Part shown: piece by piece, positions 1 through 7,499 of the stretch
Numbering within the stretch: the stretch's first letter is position 1
Layout: each line of letters begins with the position of its first letter
Source: Pectobacterium aquaticum
GTDB lineage: Bacteria; Pseudomonadota; Gammaproteobacteria; Enterobacterales; Enterobacteriaceae
Assembly: GCF_003382565.3 (NCBI RefSeq)
Contig: NZ_CP086253.1
Span: 186,001-250,000, forward strand
Length of the DNA: 64,000 bases
Direction of reading: 5' to 3'
The notes under the pieces: model-generated
Told to the model about the DNA's origin: nothing
Databases searched by the model: none
Seen by the model: the letters and a program-made list of their open reading frames with translations, nothing else
Translations under genes and position numbers: made by a program

Positions 1-1024
1 GAATGAATACTTAGGGCCGCTGTTTGAGAAGCAGCATCTCGGCGTAAAAGTGCGCGCTGTCGGTACTGGGCCAGGTGATGCGGGGTCGCAGAAGATTCTT
101 GAGCGTTTCAATGCACAGCAGGCCGCTGGTGCCAAAGTCTGGGACACCGATGTGGCGGTTGTGCATGAGAAGTTTGTCGGCCCGATGGTGCAAAAGGGCG
201 ACCTGCTGAAATATCGCGATGATATCGCCAGCGGCAAGCTGGTCAGCATGGCTGCTGCGGATAAAGCCATGGGTACGGACGTGAAAGGCTACGTCATGCC
301 GATGTTCAGTAGCCAGACGGCGCTGGCCTATAACCCCAGCATGGTAGCGAATCCGCCTAAAAGCTATGACGAAATCCAACAGTGGGCAGCCGCAAATCCG
401 AAGATGTTCGGCTACAACGGCATTAAAGGCGGCGCATCGGGAGTGAGCTTCGTCATGGGCTGGATTTACGCTTACGGCGGCGATGCCCAGAAGCTGATGA
501 ACGGACCGTTTGATGAGGCGGAAGCGAAGAAATGGCAACCCGCGTTTGAACGCCTGAAAGCCTTTAACAAGAACGTGACGCTGACGCCGGGCAATGCTGG
601 CACGCTCGACATGCTGAGCCGCGGTGAAATCGCGATGGGGCCGGTGTGGGTCGATATGTTCTATTCCTGGAAAGCGAGCGGGCAACTGCCGGACAATTTC
701 AAGTTGCTGCTTCCTGCGCCCGGTATGCCGGGGCAGCCGATGCACTATGTCATCCCCGCGCAGGCACCGAACCGCGAACTGGCTAAACAGTTTGTCGAAT
801 TGGCAACCAGCGCCAAAGTGCAGGCCGAAGGGATCGTGGAACGCTTTAACTGGTATCCGGGGGTCGATGCCAAGTACGTTCAGGCTGAGCTGAAGCCCGC
901 CGTCTGGCAACGCCTGTTCACGGATGTGACGCCTGATGAACTGGCGAGCAAAGGGAAGACATTCCCTATCGCGCCTTATCACACCGCGATTTTAAACGCC
1001 TATGAGCAGGCGATGGCGAAGTAA
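1..1024 (+). CDS. ABC transporter substrate-binding protein (5' partial)
   Basis: The reading frame is open from base 2 to the TAA at 1022-1024 (340 visible residues), so the N-terminus and signal peptide lie outside the window. The sequence looks like a family 1 extracellular solute-binding protein of the polyamine/iron/phosphonate-like class: a two-lobed periplasmic protein with a conserved stretch around PVWVDMFYSW and a C-terminal segment ending in AILNAYEQAMAK. It is followed after 73 bp by two permease genes, so it should deliver ligand to that inner-membrane channel. No ATPase gene lies between here and 4550, so the ATP-binding subunit is probably upstream of the window. The ligand cannot be read from sequence; the phosphoesterase at the operon end hints at a phosphate-ester solute (inference). 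Confidence 0.85.
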   Translation, partial: NEYLGPLFEKQHLGVKVRAVGTGPGDAGSQKILERFNAQQAAGAKVWDTDVAVVHEKFVGPMVQKGDLLKYRDDIASGKLVSMAAADKAMGTDVKGYVMPMFSSQTALAYNPSMVANPPKSYDEIQQWAAANPKMFGYNGIKGGASGVSFVMGWIYAYGGDAQKLMNGPFDEAEAKKWQPAFERLKAFNKNVTLTPGNAGTLDMLSRGEIAMGPVWVDMFYSWKASGQLPDNFKLLLPAPGMPGQPMHYVIPAQAPNRELAKQFVELATSAKVQAEGIVERFNWYPGVDAKYVQAELKPAVWQRLFTDVTPDELASKGKTFPIAPYHTAILNAYEQAMAK

Positions 1025-1097
1025 TCATTCCCTAAATTTTTATACCCTTAGCATCACATGCGCACTGGCGGGATGAGGCCAGAGCGCGGAGACATTC

Positions 1098-1937
1098 ATG
1101 TTGCAAGTATCCCAATTCTCTTCCCGACTGGCGGGTATCGCGCTTGTGCTACCCGCGCTGGCGGTGGTGGCTGTCTGTTTTATCACGCCGCTGGGGCTGT
1201 CGGTTGGGGGCGCTTTTGTCAGTCAGAATGGCGTGGGCATTGATAATTTTGTCACGGCATTGACGCTGTATCTGCCCGATATCCTGTTTACCTTACTGAT
1301 TGTGAGCCTCGCGACGCTACTGATCGGCCTGCTGTCCGTCATGATCGGCGGCTACCTGACACTGGGGGAAAGCCCGCGCATGGTGGCGCTGCTGCGCTGG
1401 GTCTATCGCTGGCCGCTGTTTATCCCGTTTATCGTGACCGGGCAAATTTTACGCACGTTTCTGGCCAAGAACGGCTGGTTGAATGGCGCGCTGGATACGC
1501 TCGGTATTGTCGATATGGCCAGCGCCAGCAACTGGCTGGATTGGCGCGGCATTGTGTTCGCTTTCGTCTGGAAGCAGACGCCGTTTGTGGCATTGCTGGT
1601 TGCGGGCGCGATGGCGTCGCTGGATCGCACGATGATAGAGTCCGCCCGTAATTTAGGCGCATCTCGCCTGCGTATCCTGTGTGAAATTGTGGTGCCTCAG
1701 GTTGGGCAAACGCTGCTCACCGGGCTCATTCTCTCTTTCGTCACCATGATGTCGGTACTGTCCGTACCGATGATGATCAATGCCCAGTCGCCAACGATGC
1801 TCACTGCCAACATTGCCTTTCGCATTAACGCCTACGGCGATTACGGCGTCGCGAATGCGTTGGGGGTGATTTCCCTGCTGATGACTGGCCTGTTTGCCGT
1901 GATTTATCTCCGCTTGAACATGAGGGAGAAGGCATGA
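1098..1937 (+). CDS. ABC transporter permease, first subunit
   Basis: 279 residues with about six hydrophobic segments. The N-terminal one (residues 10-35) is typical of PotB-like inner-membrane permeases. An EAA-type loop that contacts the ATPase lies at about residues 180-200 (ESARNLGASRLRILCEIVVP). Start ATG 1098 follows a GGAG-like stretch; the 3' end overlaps the next gene by ATGA (1934-1937), indicating translational coupling. It should form a heterodimeric channel with the next gene product and import the ligand of the upstream binding protein. Family assignment is confident; substrate unknown. Confidence 0.88.
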   Translation: MLQVSQFSSRLAGIALVLPALAVVAVCFITPLGLSVGGAFVSQNGVGIDNFVTALTLYLPDILFTLLIVSLATLLIGLLSVMIGGYLTLGESPRMVALLRWVYRWPLFIPFIVTGQILRTFLAKNGWLNGALDTLGIVDMASASNWLDWRGIVFAFVWKQTPFVALLVAGAMASLDRTMIESARNLGASRLRILCEIVVPQVGQTLLTGLILSFVTMMSVLSVPMMINAQSPTMLTANIAFRINAYGDYGVANALGVISLLMTGLFAVIYLRLNMREKA

Positions 1938-2740
1938 AGAACGTACTGTGGTGGATCCCGAGAATGCTGATTCTAGGGACGCTGATCTTCTTGATCTTTG
2001 GGCCTTTGGCTAACCTCCTGCTGTGGTCGGTGGCGGAGAAATGGTTCTATCCTCACCTGCTGCCCAATGAGTGGGGTTTTGCCTTCTGGAAGCGGGTGTT
2101 TTCGCCGCGCGGTGTGGCCTGGGAAGCGCTGGGGAATAGCGTGATGGTGGCGGTGTTCACCGTGCTGGCCTCGCTGTCGCTGGCGATTCCGGCGGGATAT
2201 GCGCTGGCGCGCCTGCCGCTGCCTGCTCGTGGATTGATACTGCTGGTATTCCTGATCCCGCAGGCATTCCCGAATTTGACGGTGTACGTCAACATCGCCC
2301 GCCTGTTTTATCAGTGGGGACTGAACGGCACGTTGCTGGGTGTCGTGCTGGTTCACACGGTTCACGGGCTGGTGTTTGCGGTCTGGATTGCTTCGGCGGC
2401 GTTCTCGGCGGTGGGGCGTGAAATGGAGCAGGCGGCGCGTTCAATTGGTGCCGGGCCATGGCGTGCTTTTGTTGATATTACCCTGCCGCTGGCTATGCCA
2501 GGGCTGATGGCATCGGCCATCTTCGTTTTCCTCGAATCGCTGGATGAATTTACCGGCAGCTACTTTGTGGGAGCACCGGATGTGCAGATGATGCCGCTGC
2601 TGCTCTATACCGCGGGGGCGGGCGGTAACTATCAGATCGCTTCTATTACTGCGTTGGTGCTGCTGATTCCTTCTGTGCTGTTCATGCTGGTGGTGGAACG
2701 TTTTTTAAAGGCCGACGTAATGGCAAGGATAGGGAAATGA
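1934..2740 (+). CDS. ABC transporter permease, second subunit
   Basis: 268 residues, PotC-like binding-protein-dependent permease with six predicted membrane segments and an EAA loop at about residues 164-183 (EQAARSIGAGPWRAFVDITL). It begins inside the stop of the preceding permease and ends by ATGA overlap with the LacI-type gene, so three genes are translationally coupled. It is the partner subunit of the 1098-1937 permease. The tail runs into a hydrophobic segment near ALVLLIPSVLFMLVVERFL. Substrate not determinable. Confidence 0.88.
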   Translation: MKNVLWWIPRMLILGTLIFLIFGPLANLLLWSVAEKWFYPHLLPNEWGFAFWKRVFSPRGVAWEALGNSVMVAVFTVLASLSLAIPAGYALARLPLPARGLILLVFLIPQAFPNLTVYVNIARLFYQWGLNGTLLGVVLVHTVHGLVFAVWIASAAFSAVGREMEQAARSIGAGPWRAFVDITLPLAMPGLMASAIFVFLESLDEFTGSYFVGAPDVQMMPLLLYTAGAGGNYQIASITALVLLIPSVLFMLVVERFLKADVMARIGK

Positions 2741-3741
2741 CGGTGGGTAAACCGGGTTACGTCAGCGCACAGGATGTTGCGCGTCGGGCTGGTGTATCGC
2801 GCTCGGCGGTGTCCCGCAGTTTTACTCCCGGCGCCAGCGTGTCGGCTGCCACCTATGCCAAAGTGATGACGGCAGCGCAAGAGCTGGGGTATCAGGTTAA
2901 CGATCTGGCGCGCGGCCTGCTGGCGAACAGCAGTCGTCTGGTTGGGCTGGTGGTGACACACCCCGAGGTCGGGTTTCGCGCCAATTTGGTCGCAGAGCTG
3001 TCGCAGGCGTTAATCCAACGCGGCTCGATTCCTGTGCTCATCAATACCGGCCATGTGCGGGAAGCGATGGCTGCTGCGCGCTCCATTCTGTTTGGTCACC
3101 GTGCGGAAGCGACGATTGTGCTTTCCGGCTCGCCGCCAAAAGAATTTGTCGAACTGGCACAGCTAAATGGCCAGCCGCTGATTGTTATTGGGCGGCACGA
3201 ACCGGCGTGTGACAGCGTACACATCGATAATGACACCGCCGCGCGTATGGCCGCGCGGCTGTTTGCCTCATCGGGCAGAACGCGTTTGGCTTTGGCTGGA
3301 GCGGCGTCGGCAACGCCCAATATTATTGAACGCGAGCAGGCGTTTTGTGAGGAGGCATGCGCGTTAGGGCTGCCCGTGGCCGTAGTGCGCGGCACTGATA
3401 CAGATTATGACGATGGGCTGGCGGTGGGGCAGACGCTGTTTTCGCTCCCGGAAAGCGTCAGACCAGATGCGGTGTTCTGTGTTAACGATTTAGTCGCGTT
3501 CGGCGTGATCGATCGCGCAAAGCAGTGTGGGCTTGCCGTTCCGCAGGATCTTATGGTCATCGGGTTTGATGATATTCCGGCCGCAGGGTGGGATGCCTAT
3601 GCGTTGACGACATTCCGTCAGGATCCCGCAACGATGGCGGCTCAGGCATTGGCGTTGCTCGATCGACGCCAGTCTCAGGTACAAGAACCTGCGTGTCGAG
3701 CGAAAGTGGCTGCCCCGCTCATCCGCCGCCAGTCGGCATAA
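2737..3741 (+). CDS. LacI/GalR-family transcriptional regulator
   Basis: 334 residues. An N-terminal LacI helix-turn-helix lies at about residues 6-26 (AQDVARRAGVSRSAVSRSF), followed by a hinge and a periplasmic-binding-protein-like ligand domain with the typical 'VFCVNDLVAFGVIDRAK' and 'DLMVIGFDDIPAAGW' signatures. Its ATG overlaps the stop of the upstream permease, so it is made from the transporter mRNA and most likely represses that operon until an imported ligand or derivative binds (inference from coupling). No operator is visible here; the operon promoter lies upstream of the window. The family usually has about 330-350 residues, so the protein looks complete. Confidence 0.9.
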   Translation: MTVGKPGYVSAQDVARRAGVSRSAVSRSFTPGASVSAATYAKVMTAAQELGYQVNDLARGLLANSSRLVGLVVTHPEVGFRANLVAELSQALIQRGSIPVLINTGHVREAMAAARSILFGHRAEATIVLSGSPPKEFVELAQLNGQPLIVIGRHEPACDSVHIDNDTAARMAARLFASSGRTRLALAGAASATPNIIEREQAFCEEACALGLPVAVVRGTDTDYDDGLAVGQTLFSLPESVRPDAVFCVNDLVAFGVIDRAKQCGLAVPQDLMVIGFDDIPAAGWDAYALTTFRQDPATMAAQALALLDRRQSQVQEPACRAKVAAPLIRRQSA

Positions 3742-3788
3742 CGGTACTGGCAGGCGATAGCGCGTCGATAGTGAAACCGAGGATACAT

Positions 3789-4550
3789 ATGAAACTGATT
3801 CAACTCTCCGACCTCCATCTGACCGCACAAGGCGGCAACTTGCATGGCCGCGACCCAGAGCAGCAGTTGAAGGCGGCGATTGCCGATATCAACGCACACC
3901 ATCGCGATGCCGATCTGGTGGTCATCTCCGGCGATCTGTCCGATGACGGCAGTGCGGCATCTTATGCGTTTCTGGCCTCGGCGCTGGCTGAACTCCAGCT
4001 TCACTGGCGTGTGACGATGGGGAATCACGACGACAGGGAGACGTTTTTAGCCCAGTTCCCGACGCTGGCGGATGAAAACGGGTTTGTGCAGAGCGTGACG
4101 TCCGTGGGGGATGATTGCGTCATTCTGCTGGATTCGTTGCAGGCCGGTGGCGTTGCCGGAACGCTGTGTTCAGTGCGGCTAGCGTGGCTGGAACAACAGC
4201 TTCAGGCTGCGGAAGGCAAGAATGTGTTCCTGTTCCTGCATCACCCTCCGATGTCGATTGGGCTTCCGGCGCTTGATAGCGTTCGATTGGCACCCGAAGC
4301 GGCAGAGGCGCTGTCTCAGGTGTGTCATCGCTTCGGTAACGTACGACATATTTCTGCGGGGCACGTGCATAGGCCAGCCAGTGGCGGCTGGCGAGGAATA
4401 TCGTTCAGCACGGTACGCGGCACCAACCATCAATCCGCGCTGCGCTTTGCTCCGGGATTTGAAACCAGTCTGGAAGCCCCGCAATACGCCATTTTTCTGA
4501 CGACAGAAGAAGGGCATACCGTACATTTTCACGATTTCCCCTGTGGCTGA
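3789..4550 (+). CDS. metallophosphoesterase (class III cyclic-nucleotide phosphodiesterase/GpdQ-like)
   Basis: 253 residues from ATG 3789, preceded by GAGGA. An upstream in-frame extension to 3588 overlaps the LacI-type gene and lacks homology, so it was rejected. Dinuclear metal ligands are in order: D8 and H10 (SDLH), D49 (SGDLSDDG), N79-H80-D81 (GNHDD), H151-H152 (LHHPP) and H192/H194 (GHVH). This is the calcineurin-like fold of CpdA/GpdQ enzymes, which hydrolyse phosphomono- or diesters such as cAMP or glycerophosphodiesters. It lies 47 bp after the regulator on the same strand, so it is probably the last gene of the transporter operon and may process the imported solute. The substrate is inference. 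Confidence 0.82.
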   Translation: MKLIQLSDLHLTAQGGNLHGRDPEQQLKAAIADINAHHRDADLVVISGDLSDDGSAASYAFLASALAELQLHWRVTMGNHDDRETFLAQFPTLADENGFVQSVTSVGDDCVILLDSLQAGGVAGTLCSVRLAWLEQQLQAAEGKNVFLFLHHPPMSIGLPALDSVRLAPEAAEALSQVCHRFGNVRHISAGHVHRPASGGWRGISFSTVRGTNHQSALRFAPGFETSLEAPQYAIFLTTEEGHTVHFHDFPCG

Positions 4551-4655
4551 TGGCGTGCTCTTTCGTTTAATCATATTTTTTATGCAGTCTGAGAGACGGT
4601 TTTGCTGTTATCCGGCGTAAAAAATTATGCTGAGGAGATAGCTGGATTAGGATGA

Positions 4656-4829
4656 GCCGCAGGACGCGGCGAGAGCTTGCGCCACGTCGGGAACGTGTCG
4701 CAAGCGGTCCGTAAAGCCAGATACCGACGAAGGCACCGCGTCAGCGGCATAATTCCCGCCGAAAGCCTGGGGTCATGGGGCGAGCGGCGTTTGAGCCGCC
4801 CCATGTCGGGCGCGTGCTACGAAGTAGCA
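4656..4829. repeat. hairpin-rich intergenic element
   Basis: Part of the 522-bp gene-free stretch 4551-5072. Four inverted repeats follow one another: GCCGC/GCGGC (4656-4670); GCTTGCG plus CACGT against ACGTG plus CGCAAGC (4675-4705, one mismatch); CATGGGGC/GCCCCATG with an inner GGC/GCC (4774-4805); TGCTAC/GTAGCA (4815-4829). There is no open frame and no transposase. The density of palindromes suggests a dispersed enterobacterial intergenic repeat; copy number cannot be tested inside this window. Confidence 0.6.
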
Positions 4830-5007
4830 TGAAAATAACGACATTATCGCGCACGAAACCGTCTCCGCGTTGACATAAGAATGTGACTACAAGACAGCGC
4901 GTTGCGGAAACCCATCATGAACTTTTTTCATTTACCGTGAGCAATCATCACGGCTTGTCGTGCTAAAAAACGTTGACTCTTTAAGCGGATTACGTCATTT
5001 TCTATAT

Positions 5008-5031
5008 AGACGTCTAAACGTATAGACGTGT
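5008..5031 (+). promoter_or_regulatory. tandem MetJ operator (met boxes) upstream of metF
   Basis: Three contiguous octamers match the met-box consensus AGACGTCT: AGACGTCT (5008-5015), AAACGTAT (5016-5023) and AGACGTGT (5024-5031). MetJ with S-adenosylmethionine binds such tandem boxes cooperatively, so metF should be repressed when methionine is plentiful. The array ends 41 bp before the metF ATG and probably covers the promoter or the start of transcription. Confidence 0.9.
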
Positions 5032-5072
5032 AGCGAATGATAATAACAGTCACGGTCAACGGGGTAGCAGGT

Positions 5073-5969
5073 ATGAGCTTTTTTCACGCAAACCAGCGGG
5101 AAGCGCTGAATCAAAGTCTGGCGGAATTACAGGGGCGCATTAATGTGTCATTCGAATTTTTCCCGCCGCGTACCAGTGATATGGAAGAAACCCTGTGGAG
5201 CTCTATTGATCGACTGAGCAGCCTGAAGCCCAAGTTTGTTTCCGTGACTTACGGGGCGAATTCTGGCGAGCGTGACCGTACTCACAGCATTATCAAAACG
5301 ATTAAAGAACGTACCGGTCTGGAAGCGGCACCTCACCTGACCTGTATTGATGCCTCGCGTGAGCAACTGCGCGACATCGCTCAGGATTACTGGCAGAGCG
5401 GTATCCGCCATATTGTCGCGCTGCGTGGCGACTTGCCTCCAGAAGGCGGCAAACCGGACATGTATGCGGCGGATCTGGTTTCGCTACTGAAAGAGGTCGG
5501 TGATTTTGATATTTCGGTTGCCGCCTATCCTGAAGTACACCCTGAAGCGAAAAGCGCACAGGCTGACCTGATTAACCTGAAACACAAGATTGATGCTGGC
5601 GCGAATCGCGCTATCACACAGTTCTTTTTCGACGTAGAAAGCTATCTGCGGTTCCGTGACCGCTGCGTGGCGACGGGCATCGATGTAGAAATTGTGCCGG
5701 GCATTCTGCCAGTGTCGAACTTCAAGCAGTTGCAAAAATTTGCCACGATGACCAACGTCCGCGTGCCGAACTGGATGACGAGCATGTTTGACGGCCTGGA
5801 TAACGATCCAGAAACCCGCAAAATGGTGGGGGCGTCTATCGCTATGGATATGGTGAAAATTCTCAGCCGCGAAGGCGTAAAAGATTTCCATTTCTATACG
5901 CTGAACCGCGCTGAACTGAGCTACGCGATTTGCCATACGCTGGGCGTCCGCCCTAATGTGGCACGCTGA
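5073..5969 (+). CDS. metF: 5,10-methylenetetrahydrofolate reductase
   Basis: 298 residues. MetF reduces 5,10-methylene-THF to 5-methyl-THF with NADH and FAD, supplying the methyl group for methionine synthesis in the cytoplasm. Start ATG 5073 (MSFFHANQRE) matches the E. coli protein start; an upstream ATG at 5037 would add 12 residues and sit on the operator edge. The catalytic glutamate E28 (SFEFFPP) and D120 (LRGDLPPEGG) are in their expected positions. It is monocistronic: the next gene of known function, oxyR, is more than 600 bp away. Regulation by MetJ is supported by the tandem boxes upstream. Confidence 0.97.
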   Translation: MSFFHANQREALNQSLAELQGRINVSFEFFPPRTSDMEETLWSSIDRLSSLKPKFVSVTYGANSGERDRTHSIIKTIKERTGLEAAPHLTCIDASREQLRDIAQDYWQSGIRHIVALRGDLPPEGGKPDMYAADLVSLLKEVGDFDISVAAYPEVHPEAKSAQADLINLKHKIDAGANRAITQFFFDVESYLRFRDRCVATGIDVEIVPGILPVSNFKQLQKFATMTNVRVPNWMTSMFDGLDNDPETRKMVGASIAMDMVKILSREGVKDFHFYTLNRAELSYAICHTLGVRPNVAR

Positions 5970-6082
5970 GGCGACACGCAAGGTTTCAGGAAGAAAAAGG
6001 CCGCATGCGGTGACGAAGAGTAACGATATTGGGATGCCTTTCAACGTCACTTACGGCGGCTCTGAAAAGGAGGAGTTTCAGG

Positions 6083-6205
6083 ATGAGATTCCTATTCATG
6101 CGGCTCGGCCGTCTGGCTAATCTTTATCTCCCGCGCCTGTTTTTATCTCTTATCCCATTTTTATTGCTAGTCGTTCCTATAAATAATCGTTTCTATCACT
6201 CATAA
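6083..6205 (+). CDS. candidate 40-residue hydrophobic small protein
   Basis: An ATG at 6083 follows a strong AAGGAGGAG Shine-Dalgarno sequence (6067-6075) and opens a 40-codon frame ending in TAA 6203-6205. The product begins MRFLFMRLGRLANLY, continues with a hydrophobic core (FLSLIPFLLLVVP, about residues 20-32) and ends NNRFYHS: a positively charged N-terminus and one likely membrane helix. I recognise no family. It lies in the 620-bp metF-oxyR interval on the same strand as both. Support is only the ribosome-binding site and the membrane-like composition, so it remains a candidate. Confidence 0.4.
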   Translation: MRFLFMRLGRLANLYLPRLFLSLIPFLLLVVPINNRFYHS

Positions 6206-6524
6206 CAGTACGATGACCGCTCGGCGGCGTTATGAGCCATCCGCCTGACTATTCGAATCCCTCTTTCTCTCCACCTATCCTCATCCTGTTAATGGCTTTG
6301 CCTGCTGGTCAGATTTCCAGGTATCGATCGCGGGAGTATCGTTGGCCGATACACACAAAATGCTGTTGCTGCCAAGTCGTTTGAAGACGTTAGTCTGGTT
6401 GTTATAGCGTGGCGGAAGGCAAGAGTAGGTATACCCGTGGTACCGAAATCGTAAAAATATTGTTTTATTCCTGTAGAAATAAATAGATACGCTTTGGTGG
6501 GATATATTATTCATTTTGGCTGTT

Positions 6525-6572
6525 GATAGGGATTATCGTTCATTGATATCCTATCTATTGCTGTTAGCTATC
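6525..6572 (+). promoter_or_regulatory. probable OxyR autoregulatory site and oxyR promoter region
   Basis: Directly upstream of oxyR lie GATAGG at 6525, ATC/GAT-type half-sites, and CTATCTATT / TTAGCTATC up to 6572, resembling the spaced ATAG...CTAT elements bound by OxyR tetramers. OxyR of E. coli represses itself and activates the divergent small RNA oxyS from such a site. Assignment is by pattern; no OxyS-like sequence was recognised on the minus strand of the remainder of 6206-6524, in which I see no other gene. Confidence 0.45.
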
Positions 6573-6590
6573 ATGATAAGGAGAATAATA

Positions 6591-7499
6591 ATGAATATTC
6601 GGGACTTAGAGTATCTTGTCGCGCTGGCAGAACATCGTCACTTTCGGCGTGCGGCAGATTCCTGCCATGTGAGTCAGCCAACACTCAGTGGACAGATTCG
6701 TAAACTGGAAGATGAACTCGGGGTGATGCTACTGGAACGAACCAGTCGCAAGGTCTTGTTTACGCAGGCTGGGCTGTTGCTAGTCGAGCAGGCCCGAACG
6801 GTATTACGTGAGGTCAAGGTACTAAAAGAGATGGCAAGCCAGCAGGGCGAAGCCATGTCTGGGCCGCTGCACATTGGCCTGATCCCCACCGTGGGGCCTT
6901 ATTTGCTGCCCCAAATCATTCCGATGCTGCATCGCACGTTTCCCAAACTCGAAATGTACCTGCACGAAGCGCAAACCCATCAACTACTAGCCCAGTTGGA
7001 CAGCGGCAAACTGGACTGCGCCATTCTGGCGATGGTGAAAGAGTCCGAAGCTTTCATCGAAGTTCCTCTCTTCGACGAGCCAATGAAACTGGCGATTTAC
7101 CAAGATCATCCTTGGGCGAACCGCGAACGTGTGGCGATGTCCGATCTGGCGGGTGAAAAACTGCTGATGCTGGAAGACGGCCACTGCCTGCGCGATCAGG
7201 CGATGGGTTTTTGTTTTCAGGCGGGGGCGGATGAAGATACGCATTTCCGAGCAACCAGCCTGGAGACACTGCGCAACATGGTTGCAGCTGGAAGCGGTAT
7301 TACGCTGCTGCCGGCGTTATCGGTTCCGCGCGAACGCGAACGCGACGGCGTCTGCTATTTGCCGTGCTATAAGCCGGAGCCCAAGCGCACTATCGCGCTG
7401 GTGTATCGCCCCGGTTCACCGCTGCGCGGACGTTATGAGCAACTTGCTGATACCATCCGCGAGCATATGCAAGGCTATATGGAAAACCTGTCAAAATAA
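6591..7499 (+). CDS. oxyR: LysR-type hydrogen peroxide sensor OxyR
   Basis: 302 residues from ATG 6591, with an AAGGAGAA ribosome-binding site just upstream; the 25-residue upstream extension lacks homology. An N-terminal winged helix-turn-helix (MNIRDLEYLVALAEHRHF..., residues 1-60) is followed by the LysR effector domain. The redox pair is present at exactly C199 (DGHCLRD) and C208 (GFCFQAG), which form a disulfide on peroxide exposure and switch the tetramer to an activator of antioxidant genes. The 3' end overlaps the convergent sthA by 9 bp. Slightly shorter than the E. coli protein (305). Confidence 0.97.
   Translation: MNIRDLEYLVALAEHRHFRRAADSCHVSQPTLSGQIRKLEDELGVMLLERTSRKVLFTQAGLLLVEQARTVLREVKVLKEMASQQGEAMSGPLHIGLIPTVGPYLLPQIIPMLHRTFPKLEMYLHEAQTHQLLAQLDSGKLDCAILAMVKESEAFIEVPLFDEPMKLAIYQDHPWANRERVAMSDLAGEKLLMLEDGHCLRDQAMGFCFQAGADEDTHFRATSLETLRNMVAAGSGITLLPALSVPRERERDGVCYLPCYKPEPKRTIALVYRPGSPLRGRYEQLADTIREHMQGYMENLSK

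Noticed and set aside
11..982. 323-codon minus-strand frame opposite the binding-protein gene
   Set aside because: Antisense to a gene with clear ABC-operon context; no ribosome-binding site or homology seen.
6281..6514. 77-codon minus-strand frame upstream of oxyR
   Set aside because: No ribosome-binding site, mixed composition and no family resemblance. It was also examined as a possible place for the oxyS small RNA; no OxyS-like stem-loops were recognised.
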